The position numbers were made by a program, and so were the translations under genes. A DNA stretch of 5,723 bases from Deltaproteobacteria bacterium GWA2_55_10 (GTDB lineage: Bacteria; Desulfobacterota; GWC2-55-46): positions 1 to 5,723 of the forward strand of contig MGPL01000073.1 of the NCBI GenBank assembly GCA_001797415.1, given 5' to 3'. Below are positions 1 to 5,183 of the stretch, one piece after another. Within the stretch, counting starts at the first letter, position 1. Each line of letters opens with the position of its first letter. The notes under the pieces were generated by a model that was not told where the DNA came from, did not search any database, and worked only from the letters and a program-made list of their open reading frames with translations.

Positions 1-346
1 CATGGGGCCGATGGACATACCGGAATCCGTGGCGCAGGGCAGCGCGGCAGCCAGTAAGGTACTGGTACTCTTCTCTGCCGACGAGATGGCGAGGGAGCCC
101 ATTACCTCCGTCGTCAACAGGACCACCTGCAACGCCTGCTGGGACTGCGTGACAGCGTGCCCCTATACGGCGATAGAGAGGGACACGATCAAGGACAGGA
201 AAGGCAATATAATAAGGTGGGTCGCAAAGGTCAATGACGGCGTCTGCCAGGGCTGCGGAGTATGCGTCGCGGCCTGCAGGTCGAAGTCAATTGATTTGAA
301 GGGTTATACCGACGAACAGGTTTATGCGGCGCTGAGCGCGTTTTAG
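1..346 (+). CDS. hdrA: HdrA-like heterodisulfide reductase subunit A, C-terminal part (5' end outside window)
   Basis: This is the last 114 or so residues of an HdrA-type flavo-iron-sulfur protein; the reading frame enters from the left edge (first whole codon at base 2), so the ATG at base 2 is probably internal. The fragment opens with a GPMDIPESVAQGSAAASK segment typical of HdrA just before its C-terminal ferredoxin domain. Two [4Fe-4S] motifs follow, numbered from base 2: C43-x2-C46-x2-C49-x3-C53-P and C82-x2-C85-x2-C88-x3-C92. HdrA is the cytoplasmic FAD subunit at which bifurcation is believed to occur; these clusters are the likely route to ferredoxin. The FAD-binding core lies outside the window, so subtype and length cannot be judged. 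The next gene is flxD, whose product normally docks on HdrA. The family assignment is firm; the bifurcating role is inferred. Confidence 0.9.
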   Translation, partial: MGPMDIPESVAQGSAAASKVLVLFSADEMAREPITSVVNRTTCNACWDCVTACPYTAIERDTIKDRKGNIIRWVAKVNDGVCQGCGVCVAACRSKSIDLKGYTDEQVYAALSAF

Positions 347-354
347 GAAAATAT

Positions 355-435
355 AATCTCCCCCAGCCCCTCTTTAGAAAAGAGGGGAGAAAGACAAGGC
401 AATCCCCCTTTTCTAAAGGGGGATGTAGGGGGATT
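355..435. repeat. Double-hairpin intergenic repeat between hdrA and flxD
   Basis: This 81-bp element fills most of the 130-nt gap between hdrA and flxD. It holds two perfect hairpins: 367-375 pairs with 379-387 (9 bp, 3-nt loop) and 402-411 pairs with 415-424 (10 bp, 3-nt loop). Both loops and inner stems are variants of the same C-rich, CTTT-type arm. The outer ends AATCTCCCCCAG (355-366) and GTAGGGGGATT (425-435) are also imperfectly complementary, so the whole unit looks like a small terminal-inverted-repeat element (MITE- or REP-like). There is no T-run after either stem, so it is not a typical rho-independent terminator. Effects on mRNA processing or on the hdrA:flxD ratio are possible but not shown. 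Confidence 0.75.
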
Positions 436-476
436 ACAAAAAGAAGTATCTAACCAAAAAGTCAGAAGGTCTCAAT

Positions 477-944
477 ATGAGCGGACATACTGAAAATACG
501 GCGCCAACTGGCGGCTTCGAGCCCAAGATAATGGCCTTTGTCTGCAACTGGTGCACCTACGCGGGCGCAGACCTTGCGGGCACGAGCAGGATGGAGTACA
601 GGCCGAACGTCAGGATAGTAAAGCTCCCGTGCACGGGGCGTATCGACCCGCTCTTCATATTGAAGGCGTTCGAGAACGGCGCGGACGGGGTGCTTGTATC
701 AGGCTGCCACCCGGGAGACTGCCATTACACCACGGGCAACTACCACGCCAGGAGGCGCTGGATAGGTTTCAAGAACCTGCTTGAGTTCGCTGGCATCGAC
801 ATGAGGAGGCTGCACTTCTCCTGGGTGTCGGCCTCAGAGGCCATAAAGTGGGTCGACCTTATAAACAGGGTCTCGGACGAGGTGAAGGCGCTCGGGCCAT
901 TCATGGAGTACAAGGGGCTTAAAAAGGAGACGGCGAATCCATAG
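477..944 (+). CDS. flxD: FlxD / MvhD-like [2Fe-2S] electron-transfer protein
   Basis: This is a 155-residue protein of the MvhD (methyl-viologen-reducing hydrogenase delta subunit) family. It shows the family signature: C23-x2-C26 in a FVCNWCTYAGAD segment, then LPCTGRIDP (C52), then SGCHPGDCHY (C77 and C82). These five cysteines hold the [2Fe-2S] cluster region. Length is close to that of stand-alone MvhD proteins, and no fused domain is seen. In Hdr-Flx complexes this subunit carries electrons from FlxABC to the HdrA flavin, in the cytoplasm. The ATG at 477 has an AGAAGG-type ribosome site at 464-469. It sits between hdrA and the other flx genes in the usual order; in a hydrogenase context the same family would be called mvhD, but the downstream genes point to Flx. 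Confidence 0.9.
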   Translation: MSGHTENTAPTGGFEPKIMAFVCNWCTYAGADLAGTSRMEYRPNVRIVKLPCTGRIDPLFILKAFENGADGVLVSGCHPGDCHYTTGNYHARRRWIGFKNLLEFAGIDMRRLHFSWVSASEAIKWVDLINRVSDEVKALGPFMEYKGLKKETANP

Positions 945-959
945 GCGTCAGGGGGATAG

Positions 960-1178
960 ATGGGAAGCGAGATCTCTGTAAGCGCGGTGCTCATAGAGAG
1001 GGAAGACGGCACTTACAGGGCCAACTGTCCTGAGTTCGACATAAACACGGAAGGCGAGAGTTCTGAAGAGGCCTTTGAAAACCTCAAGGCAGCCGTGAAA
1101 AAGCATATCAGGGAATCCGGGGCAGGGCTTCAGATGAGCCAGGTAAAATGCCTCAAGTTCAAGGTACCAGTAGACTGA
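960..1178 (+). CDS. Orphan HicB-like small protein (UPF0150 / HicB antitoxin N-domain fold)
   Basis: This is a 72-residue protein, 15 nt after flxD, with a GGGGGAT ribosome site at 951-957. The sequence fits the HicB-type partial RNase H fold: an N-terminal strand (SVSAVLIER), the GTYRANCPEF turn-strand (residues 17-26), then an acidic loop and helix from EGESSEEAFENLKAAVKKHI (31-50). HicB proteins usually neutralise a HicA RNase toxin and carry a C-terminal DNA-binding domain. Here the protein ends about 20 residues after the helix, so no DNA-binding domain is present, and the flanking gaps (15 and 40 nt) leave no room for hicA. It is therefore unlikely to be a working antitoxin; a structural or regulatory part in the Hdr-Flx operon is possible, but the function is unknown. 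Confidence 0.75.
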   Translation: MGSEISVSAVLIEREDGTYRANCPEFDINTEGESSEEAFENLKAAVKKHIRESGAGLQMSQVKCLKFKVPVD

Positions 1179-1183
1179 GTTTC

Positions 1184-1206
1184 GCCGCTCGCCACACGGC
1201 AGCGGC
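1184..1206 (+). other. GC-rich hairpin before flxC
   Basis: GCCGCT (1184-1189) pairs with AGCGGC (1201-1206), and GCC (1191-1193) pairs with GGC (1198-1200) around an ACAC loop, giving a 9-bp stem with one bulged C at 1190. It fills most of the 40-nt gap between the HicB-like gene and flxC and ends two bases before the flxC ribosome site (GAGAGAAG, 1208-1215). No T-run follows, so it is not a standard terminator. It could be an mRNA-stabilising or processing structure. Confidence 0.45.
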
Positions 1207-1218
1207 TGAGAGAAGAAT

Positions 1219-2112
1219 ATGGAGAACACCTTAAGACAGAAAGCAAAAGACCTTCTCGCCTCTGGCGAGGTGAAGGTCGTAATCGGCTGGGGCTGGAACA
1301 GGACAAAGACCAGGACGACCCCTGTGTTCATAACCGACCCGGCGGAAGTCGACCAGCTCGTCTGGAACCCGCTGTGCGTGAACAACCTCTCCGTATATCT
1401 CACGAGGAAGTTCAAGGACATCCAGGCGCTCGGCAAGCCGGCCATCGTGGCCAAGGGCTGCGATATCAAGAACATCGTGGTCCTCATAACCGAGGCGCAG
1501 CTCAAGAGGGAAGACGTCCATATAATAGGCGTCGCCTGCGAGGGCGTCGTCTACAAGCAGGAGCTTTGGCAGGGGCAGTTGAAGCCGGAGATAATGCCGA
1601 CCAAGTGCCACAACTGCGACGTCAGGAACCCGCATGTCGCTGATTTCGTGGTCGGCGGGAAGTCTACATTTACGCCGCCTGACGAGCCGGCGGGAATGGT
1701 CTTCAGCAAGATAAAGGAGCTCGATTCAAAGTCGTCGTCAGAGCGCTGGGCGTTCTGGATAAACGAGTTCTCAAGGTGCATCAAGTGCTACGCATGCAGG
1801 CAGGTCTGCTCGCTCTGCTACTGCGAGAGGTGCATAACAGAGAAGAATATGCCGCAGTGGATAGAGACGTCGGCGCACCCGAGGGGCAATCTTTCGTGGA
1901 ACCTGATACGGGCCATGCACCTCGTGGGCAGGTGCACATTCTGCGGCGAGTGCGAGAGGGCGTGCCCGGTGAACATACCTCTGAACCTGGTGAACCAGAA
2001 GATGATAATGGTCGTAAAGGACTCCTTTGACTTCAAGTCGGGCTATGACGAGAAGGTCCATCCGCCCATGATAGTCTTCAGCCCGGACGACAAAGAGAGC
2101 TTCATAAAATAG
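1219..2112 (+). CDS. flxC: FlxC-like iron-sulfur protein (F420 hydrogenase/dehydrogenase beta-related N-domain plus two ferredoxin-type clusters)
   Basis: This is a 297-residue cytoplasmic iron-sulfur protein with no signal peptide or membrane segment. The N-terminal half (about 15-145) includes the VIGWGW segment and AKGCDIKN and IGVACEGV stretches, with conserved-looking cysteines C81, C107, C130 and C133, reminiscent of the FrhB/FdhB beta-subunit fold. The C-terminal half has a very dense cysteine block, CIKCYACRQVCSLCYCERC (C187, C190, C193, C197, C200, C202, C205), followed by C239-x2-C242-x2-C245-x3-C249-P. It likely relays electrons between the FlxA/FlxB flavin side and FlxD/HdrA. The GAGAGAAG site at 1208-1215 supports the ATG at 1219. 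The letter C follows gene order in known flxDCBA clusters; the family is firm, the exact symbol less so. Confidence 0.8.
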   Translation: MENTLRQKAKDLLASGEVKVVIGWGWNRTKTRTTPVFITDPAEVDQLVWNPLCVNNLSVYLTRKFKDIQALGKPAIVAKGCDIKNIVVLITEAQLKREDVHIIGVACEGVVYKQELWQGQLKPEIMPTKCHNCDVRNPHVADFVVGGKSTFTPPDEPAGMVFSKIKELDSKSSSERWAFWINEFSRCIKCYACRQVCSLCYCERCITEKNMPQWIETSAHPRGNLSWNLIRAMHLVGRCTFCGECERACPVNIPLNLVNQKMIMVVKDSFDFKSGYDEKVHPPMIVFSPDDKESFIK

Positions 2113-2146
2113 ACGCTGCGTAAACGCGGCCGTTAAAACGGTACTT

Positions 2147-3157
2147 ATGGCAGATAAGATTCTCAAAAAAGAAGACCTGGCAAAGCTCATAGCCTCTGTT
2201 ACTGGAAAGGGCGGCAGGTTCGTGGCTCCCACGACTGCGGCGCGCCAGATAGTGTTCAAGAAGGTCTCAAAAGCCGAAGAGATAGCGCCGGATTACATCC
2301 TGGCGCGCAATTCTTTTAAAGAATTCCTCTTCCCACAGACCGAGGTCATAGCCGAGTTCACGGTGTGCAAGGACACTGTCGATATGAGGGGCGTAGAGGT
2401 CGAAGCGCCTGAGACTGTCGTCTTCGGGGCAAGGCCGTGCGAGGCGGCGAGCCTTGCTGGAATGCGGGCGCTCTTTACATGGGATTTTGTGGATGAGTTC
2501 TTCACGAAGAGGGATGACAATACCGTTGTCATAACAGTCGGCTGCACAAAGGGCGACGAGGCCTGCTTCTGCACGTCGGTGAACCTCTCGCCGGAGTCTA
2601 CCGAAGGCGCCGACGTATATATGAGAGAGACCGAGGATGGCGGCTATGCCGTCCAGGCCCTCACTGACAAGGGCAAAAAATTCGTCGCGGCGCACGCGGC
2701 CGTATTTTCTGAGGGCAGCGCAAAGGCAAGGGCGCTCTTCATGCCTGAGAAGGTCCCGGGCGTGGACCTGAAGAAGATTTCCGAACGGCTCAAGGACAAG
2801 TCCCATTACGATAACCCGGTTTGGAAAAAGCTCGCGATGAAGTGCATCGGATGCGGGGCCTGTACATTTGTATGCCCCACATGCAGGTGTTTCGACATAA
2901 CAGACGAAGGAACGGCGTTCGAGGGCGAGAGGAGAAAGAACTGGGACTCCTGCCAGTACGACTCCTTCACGCTCCACGCGAGCGGACACAACCCCAGGGA
3001 GCATCAGCCCCAGAGGTGGAGGAACCGCTTCATGTGCAAGTTCAACTTCTACCCCGAGAAGTTCAATTCAAAGGGTTGCGTGGGCTGCGGCAGGTGCATA
3101 AGGGTCTGCCCGGTGAGGCTTGATATCACAGACGTAATGCAGGAATTCTCGAAATAG
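2147..3157 (+). CDS. flxB: FlxB-like 4Fe-4S protein (AsrA / sulfhydrogenase HydB family)
   Basis: This is a 336-residue protein resembling the beta subunits of archaeal sulfhydrogenase and anaerobic sulfite reductase (AsrA). Visible marks are FGARPCEA (residues 93-100, C98), VGCTKGDEACFC (C133, C140, C142), then two ferredoxin-type motifs: C233-x2-C236-x2-C239-x3-C243-P, with extra C246 and C248, and C311-x2-C314-x2-C317-x3-C321-P. These fit two [4Fe-4S] clusters passing electrons to or from the FlxA flavin. In-frame codons upstream of 2147 offer no other start, yet there is no purine-rich ribosome site in the 34-nt gap; translation may be coupled to flxC. The following gene, flxA, is 23 nt away and is the standard partner of this family. 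Confidence 0.87.
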   Translation: MADKILKKEDLAKLIASVTGKGGRFVAPTTAARQIVFKKVSKAEEIAPDYILARNSFKEFLFPQTEVIAEFTVCKDTVDMRGVEVEAPETVVFGARPCEAASLAGMRALFTWDFVDEFFTKRDDNTVVITVGCTKGDEACFCTSVNLSPESTEGADVYMRETEDGGYAVQALTDKGKKFVAAHAAVFSEGSAKARALFMPEKVPGVDLKKISERLKDKSHYDNPVWKKLAMKCIGCGACTFVCPTCRCFDITDEGTAFEGERRKNWDSCQYDSFTLHASGHNPREHQPQRWRNRFMCKFNFYPEKFNSKGCVGCGRCIRVCPVRLDITDVMQEFSK

Positions 3158-3170
3158 TTTTCTAAGACCT

Positions 3171-3176
3171 AAAGGA
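3171..3176 (+). promoter_or_regulatory. Ribosome site that bears on the flxA start
   Basis: AAAGGA lies 4 nt before a TTG at 3181 and 13 nt before an in-frame ATG at 3190. The spacing favours TTG slightly, but 4 nt is short and 13 nt is long, so the start is uncertain by three residues. Confidence 0.5.
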
Positions 3177-3180
3177 CCGT

Positions 3181-4023
3181 TTGGCTATTATGAACAACAT
3201 ATATCTGCCGCAGCTTGTGACTATAGAGGAGATAAGGGACGAAGCCCCGGATGTAAGGAGCTTCAAGCTCGTCTTCAAGGACCCCAGGTTGAGAGAGGGC
3301 TTTGACTTCAAGACAGGCCAGTTCGCACTGTACTCGGCCTTCGGCCTCGGCGAGTCGACCTTCTGCATAGCCTCTTCGCCCACGAAGAAGGGCTACATTC
3401 AGTGCACCTTCAGGCGCTCTGGCCGGGTAACCGGCGGCCTCTCCCAGCTCTCCGTGGGCGATACGATGGGCTTCAGGGGGCCTTACGGCAACTCCTTCCC
3501 CATAGAAGAGTGGAAGGGCAAGAACATAGTATTCGTAGCGGGCGGCATAGGACTTCCGCCTGTGCGCTCCGTAATATGGAACGTCCTTGACAACAAGGCA
3601 GATTACGGCAACATAACCATAGTATACGGCGCAAAGACCGTGGCTGACCTGGTATACAAGGACGAGCTCAAGGCCTGGGACGAGATGGACGGCGTGACCC
3701 TCGTCCAGACAGTCGACCCGGGCGGCGAGACACCCGACTGGAAGGGCAAGGTCGGCTTTGTCCCGACAGTGCTCGAAGAGGCGGCCCCTGCGGCTGCGAA
3801 CACCGTAGCTGTCACATGCGGCCCCCCGATAATGATAAAATTCGTCTTAAACGCGCTGTTGAAATTGGGCTTCGACGAGAACAGCGTCTACACCACGCTC
3901 GAGAACAAGATGAAGTGCGGCGTGGGCAAATGCGGCAGGTGCAACGTTGGCGATGTCTATGTCTGCAAGGAAGGCCCCGTTTACACGGCCGCAGAGATAA
4001 AGAGGATGTACAACGACTTTTAA
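3181..4023 (+). CDS. flxA: FlxA-like FAD/NAD(P)H-binding oxidoreductase with C-terminal [2Fe-2S] domain
   Basis: This is a 280-residue protein of the ferredoxin-NADP reductase superfamily, HydG/AsrB/PyrK-like branch. Domains in order: an FAD-binding beta-barrel (about 5-108) with KTGQFALYS, GESTFCIASSP and RGPYGNSFP; an NAD(P)-binding domain (about 113-235) with VAGGIGLPPVRS (119-130) and TCGPPIMIKF (212-221); and a C-terminal [2Fe-2S] motif C246-x4-C251-x2-C254-x7-C262 (KMKCGVGKCGRC). It is the likely entry point for NADH or NADPH electrons into the Hdr-Flx complex, which it would share with the FlxB-like protein encoded just upstream. NADH versus NADPH cannot be settled by eye. The start may be TTG at 3181 or ATG at 3190 (MNNIYLPQ); the difference is three residues. 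flxA is followed by a 183-nt gap holding repeat R1. Confidence 0.9.
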   Translation: MAIMNNIYLPQLVTIEEIRDEAPDVRSFKLVFKDPRLREGFDFKTGQFALYSAFGLGESTFCIASSPTKKGYIQCTFRRSGRVTGGLSQLSVGDTMGFRGPYGNSFPIEEWKGKNIVFVAGGIGLPPVRSVIWNVLDNKADYGNITIVYGAKTVADLVYKDELKAWDEMDGVTLVQTVDPGGETPDWKGKVGFVPTVLEEAAPAAANTVAVTCGPPIMIKFVLNALLKLGFDENSVYTTLENKMKCGVGKCGRCNVGDVYVCKEGPVYTAAEIKRMYNDF

Positions 4024-4049
4024 CGGCTAAATAACTGCGTTTTGGTTCA

Positions 4050-4177
4050 GGCTGCTCAAAAAGCTCCATATGCAAGGCCCCGGTTAAATCGGGGAGCGAG
4101 GAACGAGTCGTGCTCTTCATGTACGTCGCAGTGACTCGCTTTGAGGCCAACACAGCAGATGGACTTTTTCAGCAGCC
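4050..4177 (-). repeat. R1: 128-bp intergenic repeat with imperfect terminal inverted repeats
   Basis: The element runs from GGCTGCTCAAAAAGCTCC to GGACTTTTTCAGCAGCC; its two ends are imperfect inverted copies of each other (about 22 bp with a few mismatches and one indel). Its reverse complement aligns along its whole length with R2 (4995-5118): the first 25 and last 29 bases are identical and the middle has diverged. Inside, CCCCG (4078-4082) pairs with CGGGG (4090-4094), and a second stem is formed by 4104-4113 with 4121-4125 and 4134-4138. No coding capacity and no clear target-site duplication are seen. It looks like a MITE- or REP-like element and accounts for most of the flxA-frdB gap. 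Confidence 0.85.
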
Positions 4178-4194
4178 GTAAAATGCATTATCCC

Positions 4195-4199
4195 GGAGA
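4195..4199 (+). promoter_or_regulatory. Ribosome site of the frdB-like gene
   Basis: GGAGA lies 7 nt before the ATG at 4207, good spacing that fixes this start. It lies 17 nt past the end of R1, so the repeat does not include it. Confidence 0.65.
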
Positions 4200-4206
4200 A
4201 TAAACT

Positions 4207-4992
4207 ATGGCAGACGATATCAAAAAAACCACTCTCGCCACAGGCGACAGGACCATCCCGCCGAAAGACGCCAAGATGATCCCCATCTACATCATGGGCA
4301 GGGAATACGTGGTCCCAGAGACTCTGACCATAATGAAGGCCATAGAGTACGCCGGGTACTCTTACGTAAGGGGCTGCGGCTGCAGAGGCGGCATTTGCGG
4401 CGCGTGCGGCACCTTCTACCGCTTCCTTGGCGACTACAGGCTACGTTCAGGCCTTGCCTGCCAGACTGTCGCAGAGGCTAATATGGTCATAATGCAGCTC
4501 CCGTTCTTCCCGGCCAACAGGCCCGGCTACGAGATAAACAAGGTCGCGGGTAACCCGCACGAGGAACTCCGCAGCCTCTACCCAGAGGTCTTCAAGTGCG
4601 TGGGCTGCGGCACCTGCACCCGCACATGCCCGATGGACATAGACGTCATGGACTATATCGCCCTCATGAAGAGGGGGGACCTGAAGGCTGCCGCGCACAA
4701 GAGCTTCGACTGCGTCATGTGCGGCCTCTGCGCCTCGCGCTGCCCTGCGCAGATATCCCAGTTCAACGCGGCCATGTTCGTAAGGAGGATCTACGGCAAG
4801 TACATGCTCCTCAAGGCCGGACATCTCTCCAAGAGGGTCGAAGAGGTTAAGGGCGGCAAGTACGAGCCCATGCTCATCGAGCTCACGAATATGAAGCAGG
4901 AAGATGTGAAGAAGCTCTACGTAGAGCGCGAGAGGGAGCCGGACATGGCGGAGGCGGGCAAATGGATGCCCAAGGACACTTCAAAGCTCTAA
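4207..4992 (+). CDS. frdB: FrdB/SdhB/TfrB-like iron-sulfur subunit with one [2Fe-2S] and two [4Fe-4S] motifs
   Basis: This is a 261-residue soluble iron-sulfur protein. An N-terminal plant-type ferredoxin domain (about 25-100) carries C57-x-C59-x4-C64-x2-C67 and C85 (GCGCRGGICGACGTF ... GLACQT), the arrangement of succinate dehydrogenase/fumarate reductase iron-sulfur subunits. An alpha-helical ferredoxin domain follows with C131-x2-C134-x2-C137-x3-C141-P and C169-x2-C172-x2-C175-x3-C179-P. In ordinary SdhB/FrdB the second segment lacks the Cys at the C172 position and holds a [3Fe-4S] cluster; here two [4Fe-4S] clusters are predicted. No HdrB-type (CCG) domain is attached, unlike archaeal TfrB. 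It would link an electron donor, plausibly Hdr-Flx, to the flavoprotein encoded downstream. Symbol is by family; the substrate is unproven. Confidence 0.8.
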   Translation: MADDIKKTTLATGDRTIPPKDAKMIPIYIMGREYVVPETLTIMKAIEYAGYSYVRGCGCRGGICGACGTFYRFLGDYRLRSGLACQTVAEANMVIMQLPFFPANRPGYEINKVAGNPHEELRSLYPEVFKCVGCGTCTRTCPMDIDVMDYIALMKRGDLKAAAHKSFDCVMCGLCASRCPAQISQFNAAMFVRRIYGKYMLLKAGHLSKRVEEVKGGKYEPMLIELTNMKQEDVKKLYVEREREPDMAEAGKWMPKDTSKL

Positions 4993-4994
4993 TC

Positions 4995-5118
4995 GGCTGC
5001 TGAAAAAGTCCATCTGCTGCGTTGGCTTCAGAAGCGAGTCGCTGCGACGTACAAAAAGAGTACGACTCGCTCATCAAACGGCGAGAATTGCCTTGCATAT
5101 GGAGCTTTTTGAGCAGCC
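4995..5118 (+). repeat. R2: 124-bp intergenic repeat, inverted copy of R1
   Basis: The element starts two bases after the frdB-like stop codon, with GGCTGCTGAAAAAGTCC, and ends with GGAGCTTTTTGAGCAGCC. It matches the reverse complement of R1, so the two copies form a long inverted repeat enclosing one gene. It has its own folds: GCGAGT (5034-5039) pairs with ACTCGC (5065-5070) and CGTAC (5048-5052) pairs with GTACG (5060-5064), with an 8-nt bulge between; 5080-5084 pairs with 5088-5092. No T-run in the right place for a terminator, and no coding capacity. MITE- or REP-like. Confidence 0.85.
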
Positions 5119-5174
5119 TTAAAAGATAGCAATTTTCAGCAACCATAACGGTAAGTTGTAAACGGTTATAGACT

Positions 5175-5179
5175 GGAGG
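5175..5179 (+). promoter_or_regulatory. Ribosome site of the frdA-like gene
   Basis: GGAGG lies 4 nt before the ATG at 5184. It is the closest match to the consensus in the window and supports this start despite the slightly short spacing. Confidence 0.6.
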
Positions 5180-5183
5180 AAAG

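Noticed and set aside
355..435. Rho-independent terminator after hdrA
   Set aside because: The stems are strong but no T-run follows them on either strand at the right place, and the operon continues on the same strand.
960..1178. Functional HicAB toxin-antitoxin pair
   Set aside because: No hicA-sized frame with the family features lies next to it, and the DNA-binding domain of HicB is absent.
948..1505. 185-codon minus-strand open frame opposite the HicB-like gene and the start of flxC
   Set aside because: It overlaps two plus-strand genes with ribosome sites; its own sequence shows no domain or plausible ribosome site.
2267..3004. Long open frame (245 codons) on the minus strand opposite flxB
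   Set aside because: It is antisense to a clear family protein, its translation shows no recognisable motif, and it is explained by the GC-rich codon pattern of flxB.
3812..4153. Minus-strand open frame across the end of flxA and into R1
   Set aside because: It is part antisense to flxA and part repeat; the product is low-complexity and has no family features.
4050..5118. CRISPR or composite transposon made of R1 and R2
   Set aside because: There are only two copies, in inverted orientation and 817 bases apart, enclosing a metabolic gene; no transposase, no clear target-site duplication and no spacers are seen.
5122..5183. Separate promoter for the frdA-like gene
   Set aside because: No -35/-10 pair with acceptable spacing could be made out; A/T-rich bits alone are not enough.
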